Shown: one piece after another, positions 47,377 to 56,900 of the stretch
Layout: each line of letters opens with the position of its first letter
How positions within the stretch are numbered: position 1 is the stretch's first letter
DNA from: Geoalkalibacter subterraneus
GTDB lineage: Bacteria > Desulfobacterota > Desulfuromonadia > Desulfuromonadales > Geoalkalibacteraceae
Assembly: GCF_000827125.1 (NCBI RefSeq)
Contig: NZ_CP010311.1
Location: forward strand, 1,054,001 to 1,118,000
Length of the DNA stretch: 64,000 nucleotides
Reading direction: 5' to 3'
Position numbers and translations under genes: made by a program
Notes under the pieces: model-generated
Database searches by the model: none
The model's input: the letters and a program-made list of their open reading frames with translations, nothing else
What the model was told of the DNA's origin: nothing

Positions 47377-47733
47377 ATGTTCAGACTTTCGGCAAAAATA
47401 ATCGCACTTCTGATTCTCGTTCTGTTGTCTTTGAGCGGGTCGGCTCTGGCCGCGGATAGGGCTGCTGCGTTGAAAGATTATGATGCGGGGCGGGTTTACG
47501 TCGGACAATACCCGGCGGACGGGCTGTTCATGCGGCGGTCGGTGAAAAAGGCTTATGCCCCGCACCACGCCCTGGCGCGCCTTGATCAAGTCCACTGCCC
47601 GGAGGCGCACCGGTCTCTTGCGGAACATGGGCGGTGGCAGGGCAACCTCAACGTCAATGGGTCTTGTGGCGATCCCGCGGACCCCGCTGTCTGGGTCGTC
47701 GGCAACTATCTCAATTTCATGACAGGTCGCTGA
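47377..47733 (+). CDS. Small exported protein between pilX and pilY1
   Basis: A 118-residue protein with a clear signal peptide (1-25, ALA|ADR) and two cysteines. Its end, WVVGNYLNFMTGR, resembles the YATGNYINWQRGG motif in the N-terminal part of the following PilY1, so it may be a cut-down PilY1 N-terminal relative or bind at the same place. No named family is recognised. ATG 47377 follows AAGGTGG; an in-frame GTG at 47368 is possible. Confidence 0.6.
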   Translation: MFRLSAKIIALLILVLLSLSGSALAADRAAALKDYDAGRVYVGQYPADGLFMRRSVKKAYAPHHALARLDQVHCPEAHRSLAEHGRWQGNLNVNGSCGDPADPAVWVVGNYLNFMTGR

Positions 47734-47762
47734 ACTCGGTCCGATTCAGCGAAGGGGGTTCG

Positions 47763-50700
47763 ATGAAGTCATTTTCCCGGTTTATAATCTTGATCTGTGT
47801 TTTTCTGGTCATTGCTTTGGGTCCACTGACCGTTGCCGCCGCACCGGACGATTACGTGGGCGACAGCGCCATTTTTGGCGGAGCCACTGCCGCGGTCAGG
47901 CCCAACGTGCTGATTATTCTCGATACTTCGGGCAGCATGAACGACCATATCGAGGTGACCCTGACGGACAGAGGGGAGATCGACACCTATGACTCGACCA
48001 CCAACTACCGCGACACCGATTCCTGCGGGAGCGATCGCAATGACGACTGCCGCCGCGATACGATCTATAAGTGCTGGGAATGGGACGGGTCCCGCTGTGA
48101 AGAGTGGCGCACGACCAGCGCCACTCTCAACTCTCTCGAAAATTCCTGCGGCAACGGCCCCGGGGTGCTTTCCTCCGAGGGCATCTGGCAGACGTCCCAG
48201 TATGATATCGGCGACAGGGGAAGCTGTACGCTGAATATTTTGGCCAACAATACCTACGCGACGGGAAACTATATCAATTGGCAGCGCGGTGGGGGGGCCT
48301 CTGATGACAATGTGGTCAGAATGGCCAAGATCGACATTGCCAAGCGCGTCCTTTCCGACCTGATTGCCAATACCGCCGGCGTTGATTTCGGGTTGATGAA
48401 ATTTCACTACAAGCGCAACGCTCGGGGGGAAGATGCCGCCAAAGGCGGTGAATTCGTCTCCGATGCCGGTTATGTCACAACGATCAAGGATATGGACGCC
48501 ACTCATGTCCCGCCGCGCACCAACCGCGAGAAATTCCTTGAGGTTATCGGACGCATCACCGCTGAGGGATGGACGCCCCTGGCCGAATCCCTTTATGAGG
48601 CTGGGCGCTACTTCCGTGGCGAGCCCAGCGCTTTCCATGACAATGTCAGCTACAGCTCACCGATCAGTGCGCGCTGCCAGGCCAATTATGTCATCGTCGT
48701 TACCGATGGGATGTCGCGTCACGACCGCCACCCTGTGCTTGCGGAAAATATCGGCGATCAGGACAATGACGGCTTTGAGCCCCGCAATGACCCGGATAAG
48801 GATTACGGTTCCTACCGGGCCGAAGAATTATATGGTTCGGACTACCTCGACGATGTCGCCAAGTACCTGTTCGAGAATGACCATTCCGATCTGCCGGGAA
48901 TCCAGAATATCATCACCTACACCGTCGGTTTCGGGGAGGTCGGCGCCGACGCCGGGGCGGTTAAACTCCTGAACGAAACCATTTTTCACGGTACCGGCGG
49001 AGCGCTCAGCCAGGCTTATCTGGCGATGGACATGGCAGATCTGAAAAAGGCCCTTACGGATATTCTGACCGACATTAAAAAGGCCAATACAGCTTTCGCG
49101 GCCCCCGTTGTTCCCGCGGCCCCGCAGAACCGCAACGCCAGTGGACAACGGGTCTATTTTGGACTGTTTCAGCCGACCAATGACGGCCGCTGGCACGGCA
49201 ACCTCAAGAAATACGGCATCAACCAGAAGGGGCAACTTCTGGAGAGCGATGACAGAACAGTCGCTGTTGACGCCGATGGTCGGATCAGGGACAACGCTAC
49301 ATCCTTCTGGAGTCATTCCGCCGACGGACGGGAAGTTGCCGAAGGCGGCGCCGGGCATCTGTTGCCCTTGCGCGACCTGACCTCCAACCATCCTGTTGAC
49401 GGTCGCCGCCGAATTTTCACCAATCTCGGCGACAGCCCGTTGCTGACCGATGCCGCAAACGCTTTTGAAGTCGCAAACCCTAATCTGCGAGAGGAGCTAT
49501 CTGCCCTTGGAGATGCGGATTTTTCCAACCTGATCCGGTTCGTTCACGGTGTCGATGTTTTTGATGATGACGATGATGGTCAAATCACCGACAATCGCCC
49601 CTGGATTCTCGGTGACATTCTGCATGCCTCACCGGCTGTCGTTCATTACGCCGATTACGAATTTACCCTCGCCAAAGAAGCTGATCCAACCCTCAACAAA
49701 TCGGTTATTTTTCTCGCTGCCAACGACGGCCAGCTTCATGCTTTTCGCGACGCGGACGGCAAGGAGCTCTGGTCATTTATTCCCAATATTCTCCTGAAGG
49801 ATCTTAAATATCTGCGCGACGGGCATCACACCTATTTCGTCGATATGGCCCCTTCCCTGTTCATCTTCAATCCCGGCGAAGATGACCTTTCAGTGGATGA
49901 TGGAGATAGAGTGATCCTTCTGTTCGGGCTGCGTCGCGGGTCAGGCAAGGACAACCTGCTGGCAGCTCAGGAGAGAGGCGCCTATTATGCGCTGGATGTC
50001 TCGGATCCGACTGCCCCGCGCCTGCTCTGGGAGCTCACCCGCGACGACAGCGGGTTCGAAGAACTGGGCGAAACCTGGAGTCAGCCCTCGCTGGTGCGGA
50101 TGCGGATTCAAGAGGACACTGTTGTCCGTGATTTGTTGGTCGCGGTATTCGGTGCTGGTTACGACAACAATGAGGATTTGCGTTTTGGGAGCACTCAGGG
50201 CTTCCCCATTGTGGATGATGACACGGACACGACTCTTCCCACAGGTGATGCCGGCGATGTGATCAGCAGCGCAGACGGCGCTCAGCACAATCCGAGAGGT
50301 CGTGGGTTGTTTGCGGTCACGGTAGGAACATTCGATAGCAATGCTGTCGGTGCTTTTTTCAATCCGGCGGAATCGGTTGAGAAAATCTGGAGCCACACCT
50401 TTGCCGAAAATGAAGAGATGACTTTCGGCATCCCATCTGAAGTGGCTGCCCTCGACGTCAACCATGACGGCTATGTCGATCGTTTTTATGTCGGAGATAC
50501 CGGCGGGTTTCTCTGGCGCATCGAAGCCCGCAATATCAACCCTGATGCCTGGCGGGTTGACCGGATTTTCGATGCAAACGGGGCAGACCCCTCCGAAGTG
50601 GGGCGCAAATTTTTCCACCGCCCTTCCGTGACGGTGGAACGCAACGGCCAGGCGATGATCTTCATCGGCAGCGGCGATCAGGCCCATCCACTCAATGAGG

Positions 50701-51311
50701 GTGTTGTCGATCGGCTTTACGCCATCAAAGATCCGGTCCCTTCAGTGCCCGATGCAGACCACATCTATACCCGGGATGAATCTGATCTTGTGGATGTGAC
50801 CAAGAACCTGCTGCAGGAGGATGACCCCGACGTCCCCGTCACCGATATTCTGACCGCCCTATACGCTGAAGACGGCTGGTTTATCCGTTTGAATGAAAAC
50901 GACGGTGAGAAAGTGCTCTCTTCCCCGCTGGTGTTCAATCGCGTCGCCTACTATACGACCTTCGCCTCAGAGGCCCCGGTGGCCGATGACCCCTGTGACA
51001 CCGGCAATCTCGGTGTCGCCCGCGTCTACGCCGTCAATTATCTCACCGGCGAGGCGGTTTTCAACTATGATCTGAACAATGACATAGATGAAGATATGGT
51101 TAACAATGACCGTGCGCTGAATTCCGCCGGCGAGGTGTTGCGACGTTCGGATCGGGTCAAAACCCTCGGGTCCGGCATCCCCAGCGGGGCGAGAGTGATG
51201 ATCACCGAAAGCGGAGAAGTCAAGGTCGTTATCGGCACCGATGGTGGACTTCAAATTGAAGATACCTTGCCGGGCGGTGGCCTCATTCCCCTTTACTGGA
51301 GACAACGGTGA
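47763..51311 (+). CDS. pilY1: PilY1 pilus-tip adhesin, copy 1
   Basis: An 1182-residue exported PilY1. The signal peptide covers 1-27. A von Willebrand A-like domain starts at residue 46 with an intact MIDAS motif DTSGSMND (Asp54, Ser56, Ser58). The C-terminal half is the PilY1 beta-propeller, with a calcium-loop sequence DVNHDGYVD near 898-906 followed by YVGDTGG. PilY1 sits on the minor-pilin complex at the pilus tip and works in adhesion and surface sensing. ATG 47763 begins a signal peptide; the longer open frame overlaps the previous gene. Confidence 0.92.
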   Translation: MKSFSRFIILICVFLVIALGPLTVAAAPDDYVGDSAIFGGATAAVRPNVLIILDTSGSMNDHIEVTLTDRGEIDTYDSTTNYRDTDSCGSDRNDDCRRDTIYKCWEWDGSRCEEWRTTSATLNSLENSCGNGPGVLSSEGIWQTSQYDIGDRGSCTLNILANNTYATGNYINWQRGGGASDDNVVRMAKIDIAKRVLSDLIANTAGVDFGLMKFHYKRNARGEDAAKGGEFVSDAGYVTTIKDMDATHVPPRTNREKFLEVIGRITAEGWTPLAESLYEAGRYFRGEPSAFHDNVSYSSPISARCQANYVIVVTDGMSRHDRHPVLAENIGDQDNDGFEPRNDPDKDYGSYRAEELYGSDYLDDVAKYLFENDHSDLPGIQNIITYTVGFGEVGADAGAVKLLNETIFHGTGGALSQAYLAMDMADLKKALTDILTDIKKANTAFAAPVVPAAPQNRNASGQRVYFGLFQPTNDGRWHGNLKKYGINQKGQLLESDDRTVAVDADGRIRDNATSFWSHSADGREVAEGGAGHLLPLRDLTSNHPVDGRRRIFTNLGDSPLLTDAANAFEVANPNLREELSALGDADFSNLIRFVHGVDVFDDDDDGQITDNRPWILGDILHASPAVVHYADYEFTLAKEADPTLNKSVIFLAANDGQLHAFRDADGKELWSFIPNILLKDLKYLRDGHHTYFVDMAPSLFIFNPGEDDLSVDDGDRVILLFGLRRGSGKDNLLAAQERGAYYALDVSDPTAPRLLWELTRDDSGFEELGETWSQPSLVRMRIQEDTVVRDLLVAVFGAGYDNNEDLRFGSTQGFPIVDDDTDTTLPTGDAGDVISSADGAQHNPRGRGLFAVTVGTFDSNAVGAFFNPAESVEKIWSHTFAENEEMTFGIPSEVAALDVNHDGYVDRFYVGDTGGFLWRIEARNINPDAWRVDRIFDANGADPSEVGRKFFHRPSVTVERNGQAMIFIGSGDQAHPLNEGVVDRLYAIKDPVPSVPDADHIYTRDESDLVDVTKNLLQEDDPDVPVTDILTALYAEDGWFIRLNENDGEKVLSSPLVFNRVAYYTTFASEAPVADDPCDTGNLGVARVYAVNYLTGEAVFNYDLNNDIDEDMVNNDRALNSAGEVLRRSDRVKTLGSGIPSGARVMITESGEVKVVIGTDGGLQIEDTLPGGGLIPLYWRQR

Positions 51312-51333
51312 GGAGCCAGGAGCGATCTTTAAC

Positions 51334-51807
51334 ATGCTGATACGTCGCCGGGGAGGTTTCGCCCTCATCGAAATGATCGTGGTCGTCGGCCTGATCTCGC
51401 TGCTGACCTATATCGGCTATCCCTATTACAAGGTTTTTATGCGCAACGCGGCGTATCGGTCCGCCGCACGTGAGGTGGCCTCGTCTATGCGTACAGCGCG
51501 CACCGAGGCAATTACCCAGAATCGTGAGCAAAGCCTGGCAATCGATCTAGGAAGTAACCAAATCCGATATCGGGGAAGCGAGAAAAAGGTTTCCTCCCTG
51601 GTTGATCTGCGCGCGGCCTCAGACCCCGGCGATGAAACAGACTGTTCACAGACGGACGGAGAGATCACTCTGCGCTTTTATCCCAACGGAACGGTCAATC
51701 GTGCTGCCTCCATCTGTATTCTGAACAAGGCCAAAGACCCCGACCACAAATTCACCACCCGCCTTCTTTCCCCGACCACCGGCAGTGTAGAGGTTGTTCG
51801 CCCCTGA
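51334..51807 (+). CDS. fimT: FimT/FimU-type minor pseudopilin (GspH family)
   Basis: A 157-residue prepilin with a leader cut at RGG|FALIEMIVVVGLISLL and Glu5 present. The following SAAREVASSMRTARTEAITQNREQ and the LRFYPNGT segment are typical of GspH/FimT proteins. It closes the first cluster, 22 bp after pilY1. ATG 51334 is chosen because it gives a short basic leader; an upstream frame overlaps pilY1. Confidence 0.87.
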   Translation: MLIRRRGGFALIEMIVVVGLISLLTYIGYPYYKVFMRNAAYRSAAREVASSMRTARTEAITQNREQSLAIDLGSNQIRYRGSEKKVSSLVDLRAASDPGDETDCSQTDGEITLRFYPNGTVNRAASICILNKAKDPDHKFTTRLLSPTTGSVEVVRP

Positions 51808-51850
51808 CCCTGCCTCCTGACAATTCCTGTCTGATCACTTCGCAAGACCG

Positions 51851-51863
51851 CGCAAATTTTGCA
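51851..51863. promoter_or_regulatory. Palindromic upstream activator site, pilin cluster 2
   Basis: CGCAAATTTTGCA is the same element as at 45200-45212 in reverse orientation, about 117 bp before the predicted start of transcription. Confidence 0.65.
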
Positions 51864-51947
51864 TGGTTGCCTCCTCCCCAGGAAAAAATTTTTGTTTGTC
51901 TTAAAAATAAATGCGTATTTTCGACATGTTAAGAGCTTCTCTGTCTG

Positions 51948-51963
51948 TGGAGCTTATTTTGCA
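51948..51963 (+). promoter_or_regulatory. Sigma-54 promoter, pilin cluster 2
   Basis: TGGAGCTTATTTTGCA has the GG and GC pairs at the required 12-bp distance and a full TTGCA half. Confidence 0.7.
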
Positions 51964-52010
51964 TAAAATGTTTTAGCAGCATGTTTTGTCGTACATTGCG
52001 GGAGTCTTTT

Positions 52011-52451
52011 ATGAACCAGAACGGTTTTACCCTTGTCGAGATGTTGGTGGCGGTGACCATCCTGGCCGTCGGTCTTCTGGCATTGGCGGGGTTGCAGGTC
52101 ACGACCATCCAGAGCAACAGCCAGGCTGCCGACCTAGTTGAAGCGACCAGCCTTGCCCAGGCTGCTATGGAGCGGTTCCAATCCATTGACGGAGATCGGC
52201 CGTGGCTGAGAGCGGAGGACCTGGAAAATGTTGCACTGGATGATCTGAATGATTCTTCCCTGGATGATCTGATCCAGATACTCTCCGACAGCGGCTACCA
52301 ACTCACACTGGACCTTACAGTTGATGCAGATGGTGTCGATCATGTGTCGCGTATTGACATGCGTGTGGTGTCTGATCAGTTCAGACAGAGGGTCGGCGGC
52401 CGGCATGCACCGCGAGCCGTCAATGTCACGGTTCTGAAACGCTACTTCTGA
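52011..52451 (+). CDS. pilV: Type IV pilus minor pilin PilV, copy 2
   Basis: A 146-residue prepilin (QNG|FTLVEMLVAVTILAVGLLALAGLQ) with Glu5. It is a clear paralogue of the PilV at 45352 over the N-terminal helix (VAVTI-x-AVGLL-x-AG-Q), with a diverged soluble part. GGGAG precedes ATG 52011; an in-frame start at 51981 would give a longer leader. Confidence 0.87.
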   Translation: MNQNGFTLVEMLVAVTILAVGLLALAGLQVTTIQSNSQAADLVEATSLAQAAMERFQSIDGDRPWLRAEDLENVALDDLNDSSLDDLIQILSDSGYQLTLDLTVDADGVDHVSRIDMRVVSDQFRQRVGGRHAPRAVNVTVLKRYF

Positions 52452-52462
52452 GGATTTGTTTA

Positions 52463-53323
52463 ATGATCGCTGATGTTTTACGAAATGAACGCGGTTTCAG
52501 CCTCCCGGAATTGATCGTTGCTGCAACCGTCATGCTGGTGGTGATGAGTGCTTCCATGACCCTCTATATCGGCAGTCATCGCACTTCAAAGGTTGAAACC
52601 GATTTCGGCGATGTTCAGGCCAATTTGCGGCTGGCGCTGGATCAATTGAGTAAAGATGTGCGTATGGCAGGTTTTCTAACCGTGGAACCGCCGATTATCG
52701 ATATTTCGCCCACGGAGTTCACTATCAGCACAACATCACCTTCACGTCGCTATGCGCGCATCACAGGTCCTGATCCCTCCATAGGAGTACAGAAGACCTT
52801 TGTTATCTACTCTTCTTCAATGGCGGAAAGATTCAGCACGGGTGATACCGTTCGTATTATCCGGCCGCCGAACCAGGAGCAACCGGGCGAAGGGAATGTT
52901 GCCGACCCATCCGATCTGGTATTTACCGTGCAGTCGGTAGACGCGCAAACCGACCCTGACAATCCCGAAATAACCCTAGCAGGGTTCAATGGGGGGATTG
53001 ATTATTCCTATGCGGCCGGCGACATGATTGTGCGTGTGGTGGCTGGGGCGCCGTTGGTGAACGAGGTCCGTTATCGGTACCTCTCTGCCCCGGACAACGC
53101 TTTGCAGCGCATTGTCAATAGCGGGCCTCCCCAGACGCTTGCCCGTGGGTTGAAGGATGTTGTGTTTGACTACACGCTCAACGATGAAGATTTGGTCGTT
53201 GCGGTCAATATGAGGATCGAGGGTATTGCGGGGCCTGACCCCGATACCAACCCAGAGGCTGCCAAAAAGATTAGACCTCGGCAAAAAACTTTCCGCACCA
53301 GTGTGGCGGTGCGGAATATCTGA
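52463..53323 (+). CDS. pilW: Type IV pilus minor pilin PilW, copy 2
   Basis: A 286-residue PilW-family prepilin with a canonical Gly before the cut (ERG|FSLPELIVAATVML). The stretch DVQANLRLALDQLSKDVRMAGF is the PilW hallmark and is also present in copy 1 (DVQQNLRVALDFMSCDLRHAG). It starts 11 bp after pilV copy 2. Confidence 0.87.
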   Translation: MIADVLRNERGFSLPELIVAATVMLVVMSASMTLYIGSHRTSKVETDFGDVQANLRLALDQLSKDVRMAGFLTVEPPIIDISPTEFTISTTSPSRRYARITGPDPSIGVQKTFVIYSSSMAERFSTGDTVRIIRPPNQEQPGEGNVADPSDLVFTVQSVDAQTDPDNPEITLAGFNGGIDYSYAAGDMIVRVVAGAPLVNEVRYRYLSAPDNALQRIVNSGPPQTLARGLKDVVFDYTLNDEDLVVAVNMRIEGIAGPDPDTNPEAAKKIRPRQKTFRTSVAVRNI

Positions 53324-53351
53324 GTTCGCAGAAAGAAAGATGAGGTGGAGC

Positions 53352-53909
53352 ATGGATTTAAAAAAAACAGGAACTAGTGCTTCGCGATCGCTTGGGGTGC
53401 GACGTCTTCTACGTACCCGTTTGTCCGATGAACGTGGTATGGCGCTAGTCCTGGCTGTTTCCATGCTGTTGATCCTGACGGTCCTTGGCATGGTGGCGTG
53501 GAATTCATCAACCAGGCAGCTTGTTCCGGCAGGGCTTCAGCAGGCGGAATACCAGGCTTTTTTTGCTGCCCAGCGTGGCATTGAGTACGCCCTCAATCGC
53601 GACATCCTGCTGAACATGAGCGGCTCGGTTGATCTCGCTTCGAATGCCCATAAGCCTTATATCGACGCCGGCAACACCAAGGCCGCCGGTCGGGGTGAGA
53701 TTACGGAGGGGGAGATTGCCGATGGCGGAGCCGGTGTGGTGCCGCTGCGATTGAGGTCCCGCTACGGTTCAGAGTTTGGCGCCAATTACTACTTCATCTC
53801 CGTGCGTGGCGAAGGGCCGGGCGGACGGAGTCAGGACGTAGAAACCCAGGTGGTGCGTATGTACCGCCATGACGACGATTCGATTTTCCGGACCTCCGGG
53901 GGAGGCTGA
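53352..53909 (+). CDS. pilX: Type IV pilus minor pilin PilX, copy 2
   Basis: A 185-residue PilX-like pilin with an unusually long basic leader (about 33 residues) before ERG|MALVLAVSMLLILTVLG. The FAAQRGIEYALNRD segment matches the PilX motif. ATG 53352 follows GAGGTGGAG. Its TGA overlaps the next ATG. Confidence 0.83.
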   Translation: MDLKKTGTSASRSLGVRRLLRTRLSDERGMALVLAVSMLLILTVLGMVAWNSSTRQLVPAGLQQAEYQAFFAAQRGIEYALNRDILLNMSGSVDLASNAHKPYIDAGNTKAAGRGEITEGEIADGGAGVVPLRLRSRYGSEFGANYYFISVRGEGPGGRSQDVETQVVRMYRHDDDSIFRTSGGG

Positions 53910-56900
53910 TGGTTATGGTCAGACGTTTATTCTTCGTGTTTACCGCAACTTTTTGTCTGGTGACAGCAGCAATCACATGGGCCGGAAGCGACACCTACCT
54001 TGGCGACACAGCCATCTATACTGGCGATCCGGCCAAGGTCAAGCCCAACATCCTGTTCATCATTGATAACAGCAAAGCGACACTGAATAAGGCTGCAGGG
54101 CAGGAATATTTCTTTGACGCCGATTCCCCCTATCCAGATCCCGACACCGGGGTGCAGGGCTCCCCATGGGATATCTATGAGGGAGACAACCAGGGTAATT
54201 TCACCGCTTTGCTTCTGAGCAATGACAGTGTCGTTGAAAGTGGCGGAGAAGTTGTTAACTTCAACAATCTTGCCACCTTCAGCAACTGCCCCGACGTTGT
54301 TGCCCACGACTTGGTCGCCTACGGGACCTATACCGCCGACGGCACGGCAGAGCGACCGATCATAAAAGCCAACCAGAATAAGTGCGTGACGGCGCCCAAG
54401 GGGAGTGTCTATGCCCTCAATAACTATATCTACTACACCAAAACTCCTCCAGATACGCCCGTAGTGGAGGTGGATGGGGAGCATTACAAGCTTTTGGCCG
54501 AGCACACATCGACTGAGAGCAACAAGCCCGGCTTTGGCGATGAGTGGCAGGACTATTGGGCTGTGACCGATTTCGAAGGAGCCGCCGACGCCTGGGCCGT
54601 TGCCATTGAATATTCTCTCGGGGGCGATGCCCTGAACCAACGCGAAATCATGTACAACGCACTGGAGCAGGTGTTGAAATCGACTTATCATCTGGCCAAT
54701 TTCGGAGCCATGATTTACGGCGCCAACAACAAGGGCGGAACGATTATTCAGGACGTCACCGATTTCGGATCGGATTCGACCGATAGCAACAACAACAAAA
54801 TTCCGGATGTGATCGAGGATTTTCTGGCTGCGCTTCCCGGTCCGGGGGAGAATGACGGCCCGGCAGCAATTACCGCCGGACCTCAACGACCTCAGTCCGA
54901 AGCGTTGTATGACGCTGGCGCCTACCTGGGTGCCGACTGGACTCCAATTACGGAAACCAGCTCAATCCCGGCAGATCTGGCAATCGATTGCAATACCCAT
55001 GTGATCTTTCTGACCAACGGTTTATCCAATTCGGAGGGCGATCCCAAATTAGCTGCCAATATTGGCGATGCCGACAACAACATTGAGATTACTTATCGAG
55101 GAACGGTTTATCCGGATGTGGATGACGAAGGCGTCTATGGTCTCGGGGTGCATTACCTTGACGACGTGGCCTTTAAACTCTGGAATGAGTATGAAGTCGC
55201 TACCCACATGATTCTGGCGTTTCAGAAACAAGATGGATTGATCGTGCGTGCCGCAGTCAACGGCAAAGGCGAATTTCACAATGTCTTCAACGCCAATGAA
55301 TTGGTGGCGGCGCTGCAGGGTTTGATTTTCCGAATGGTGCTTGAAGAAAATACCTCGTTCGTGGCGCCGGTAGTGCCTGCCAGCACCACCAACCGTACCC
55401 TGAGCAGCGACCGGGTGTATCTTGGCCTGTTCAAGCCTCAGCAGGGAAAACCTTGGCTTGGAAATCTCAAGAAATACAAAGTCAATGATCAAAACGAGCT
55501 TGAGGATATTAATAGCGATTCCGCAACCGAAGAAGATGGTGATTTTATCACGGCCACCAATTCTTTTTGGGGCGTCAACAATGCTGGAGATATTATGGCG
55601 CTGTCCAACAGTGATAATGGCGGTCTGGCAACCCGTCCGGCCAGTTCCGGTGATGGCGGTCTGATCGATGCCGGCGGTGCCGCAGGCACCATGCTTGCCC
55701 GTAAACTGGCGGGCGAAGATCGTAAGGTAGTGACCTATCTCGGCCCCAGCACCAGCCTGAATCACACTGACAATAAGATCGACACGGCCAACCTCACCGC
55801 AGAAAATACCGGGATTGCCGATTCCGAAGAACGTGACGACCTGATTGCCTATCTATTGGGCGACCTCGATCTTTTCGACCACGATGATGACGGCATCATT
55901 GACGAACCCCGCCCTTGGTTGATGGGAGATATTCTGCATTCTCGACCGGTCGTGTTTCATTATCAGGATTTTGACGCAGATAAAGAGCAGATCTGCTATC
56001 AGAGCGATCCCTCCGGCAATCGCAGCTATATTTTCGTAGGCAGCAATGAGGGGATGATTCACGCCATCCGCGACTGTGATGGCTCTGAAGCCTGGGCGTT
56101 CATCCCGCCCAATCTCTTGCCGAAATTAAAGCATTTGCAGGACCCCGCCCATCAATACATGGTCGATTCTTCGCCGACCCTTTATGTGCACGATCATAAT
56201 GAGAATGGCAAAATCGAAGAAGGCGATTTGGTTCTTATGGTGATAGGTCAGGGGCGCGGGGGTGGCTCGAATCGTCTTCTGGAAGACGATTCTCGCGGAG
56301 CCTACACCGTTCTGGATGTGACCGACCCTGAGGCCCCGGTCTTTCTTTGGGATATCGACAATACTCTTGGTGCATTCTCTGAAATAGGCGAAACTTGGAG
56401 CCAGCCTCGGCTGACCAAAGTCAAGGTAAATGATGGCGGTACGGAAAAAACCAAAGTTGTCGCATTTGTTGGAGCCGGATATGACAATAATGAGGATCTG
56501 CGTTGGGGAGCAACGCAGACTTTCCCTGCCTCTACAGATGACACAACCGATCTTAACGGAATAAGCGCCGGAAGCGCCAATGTGACCTCCAGTAATGGTG
56601 CCGCCCCCCACAACCCGAAAGGACGGGGACTTTATGCTTTTGAAGTGGCGACGCTGAACAAGAACATCAATGGGCAATACGTTCCCAGCGTTCCAAGCGA
56701 ACCGACCCTTATCTGGGCTTATACACCAACTGAGAATTCTGATCTGACCTTCTCGTTTCCGACGGACCTGGCTGTGCTGGACGTTAACGCCGATGGTTAT
56801 GCAGATACCATCTATGCAGGAGATACAGGTGGGCGCATGTGGCGATTCAAGCTTGCGGGCAATAATCCAGCAACCGATTGGACCGGCAATATCATTTTCA

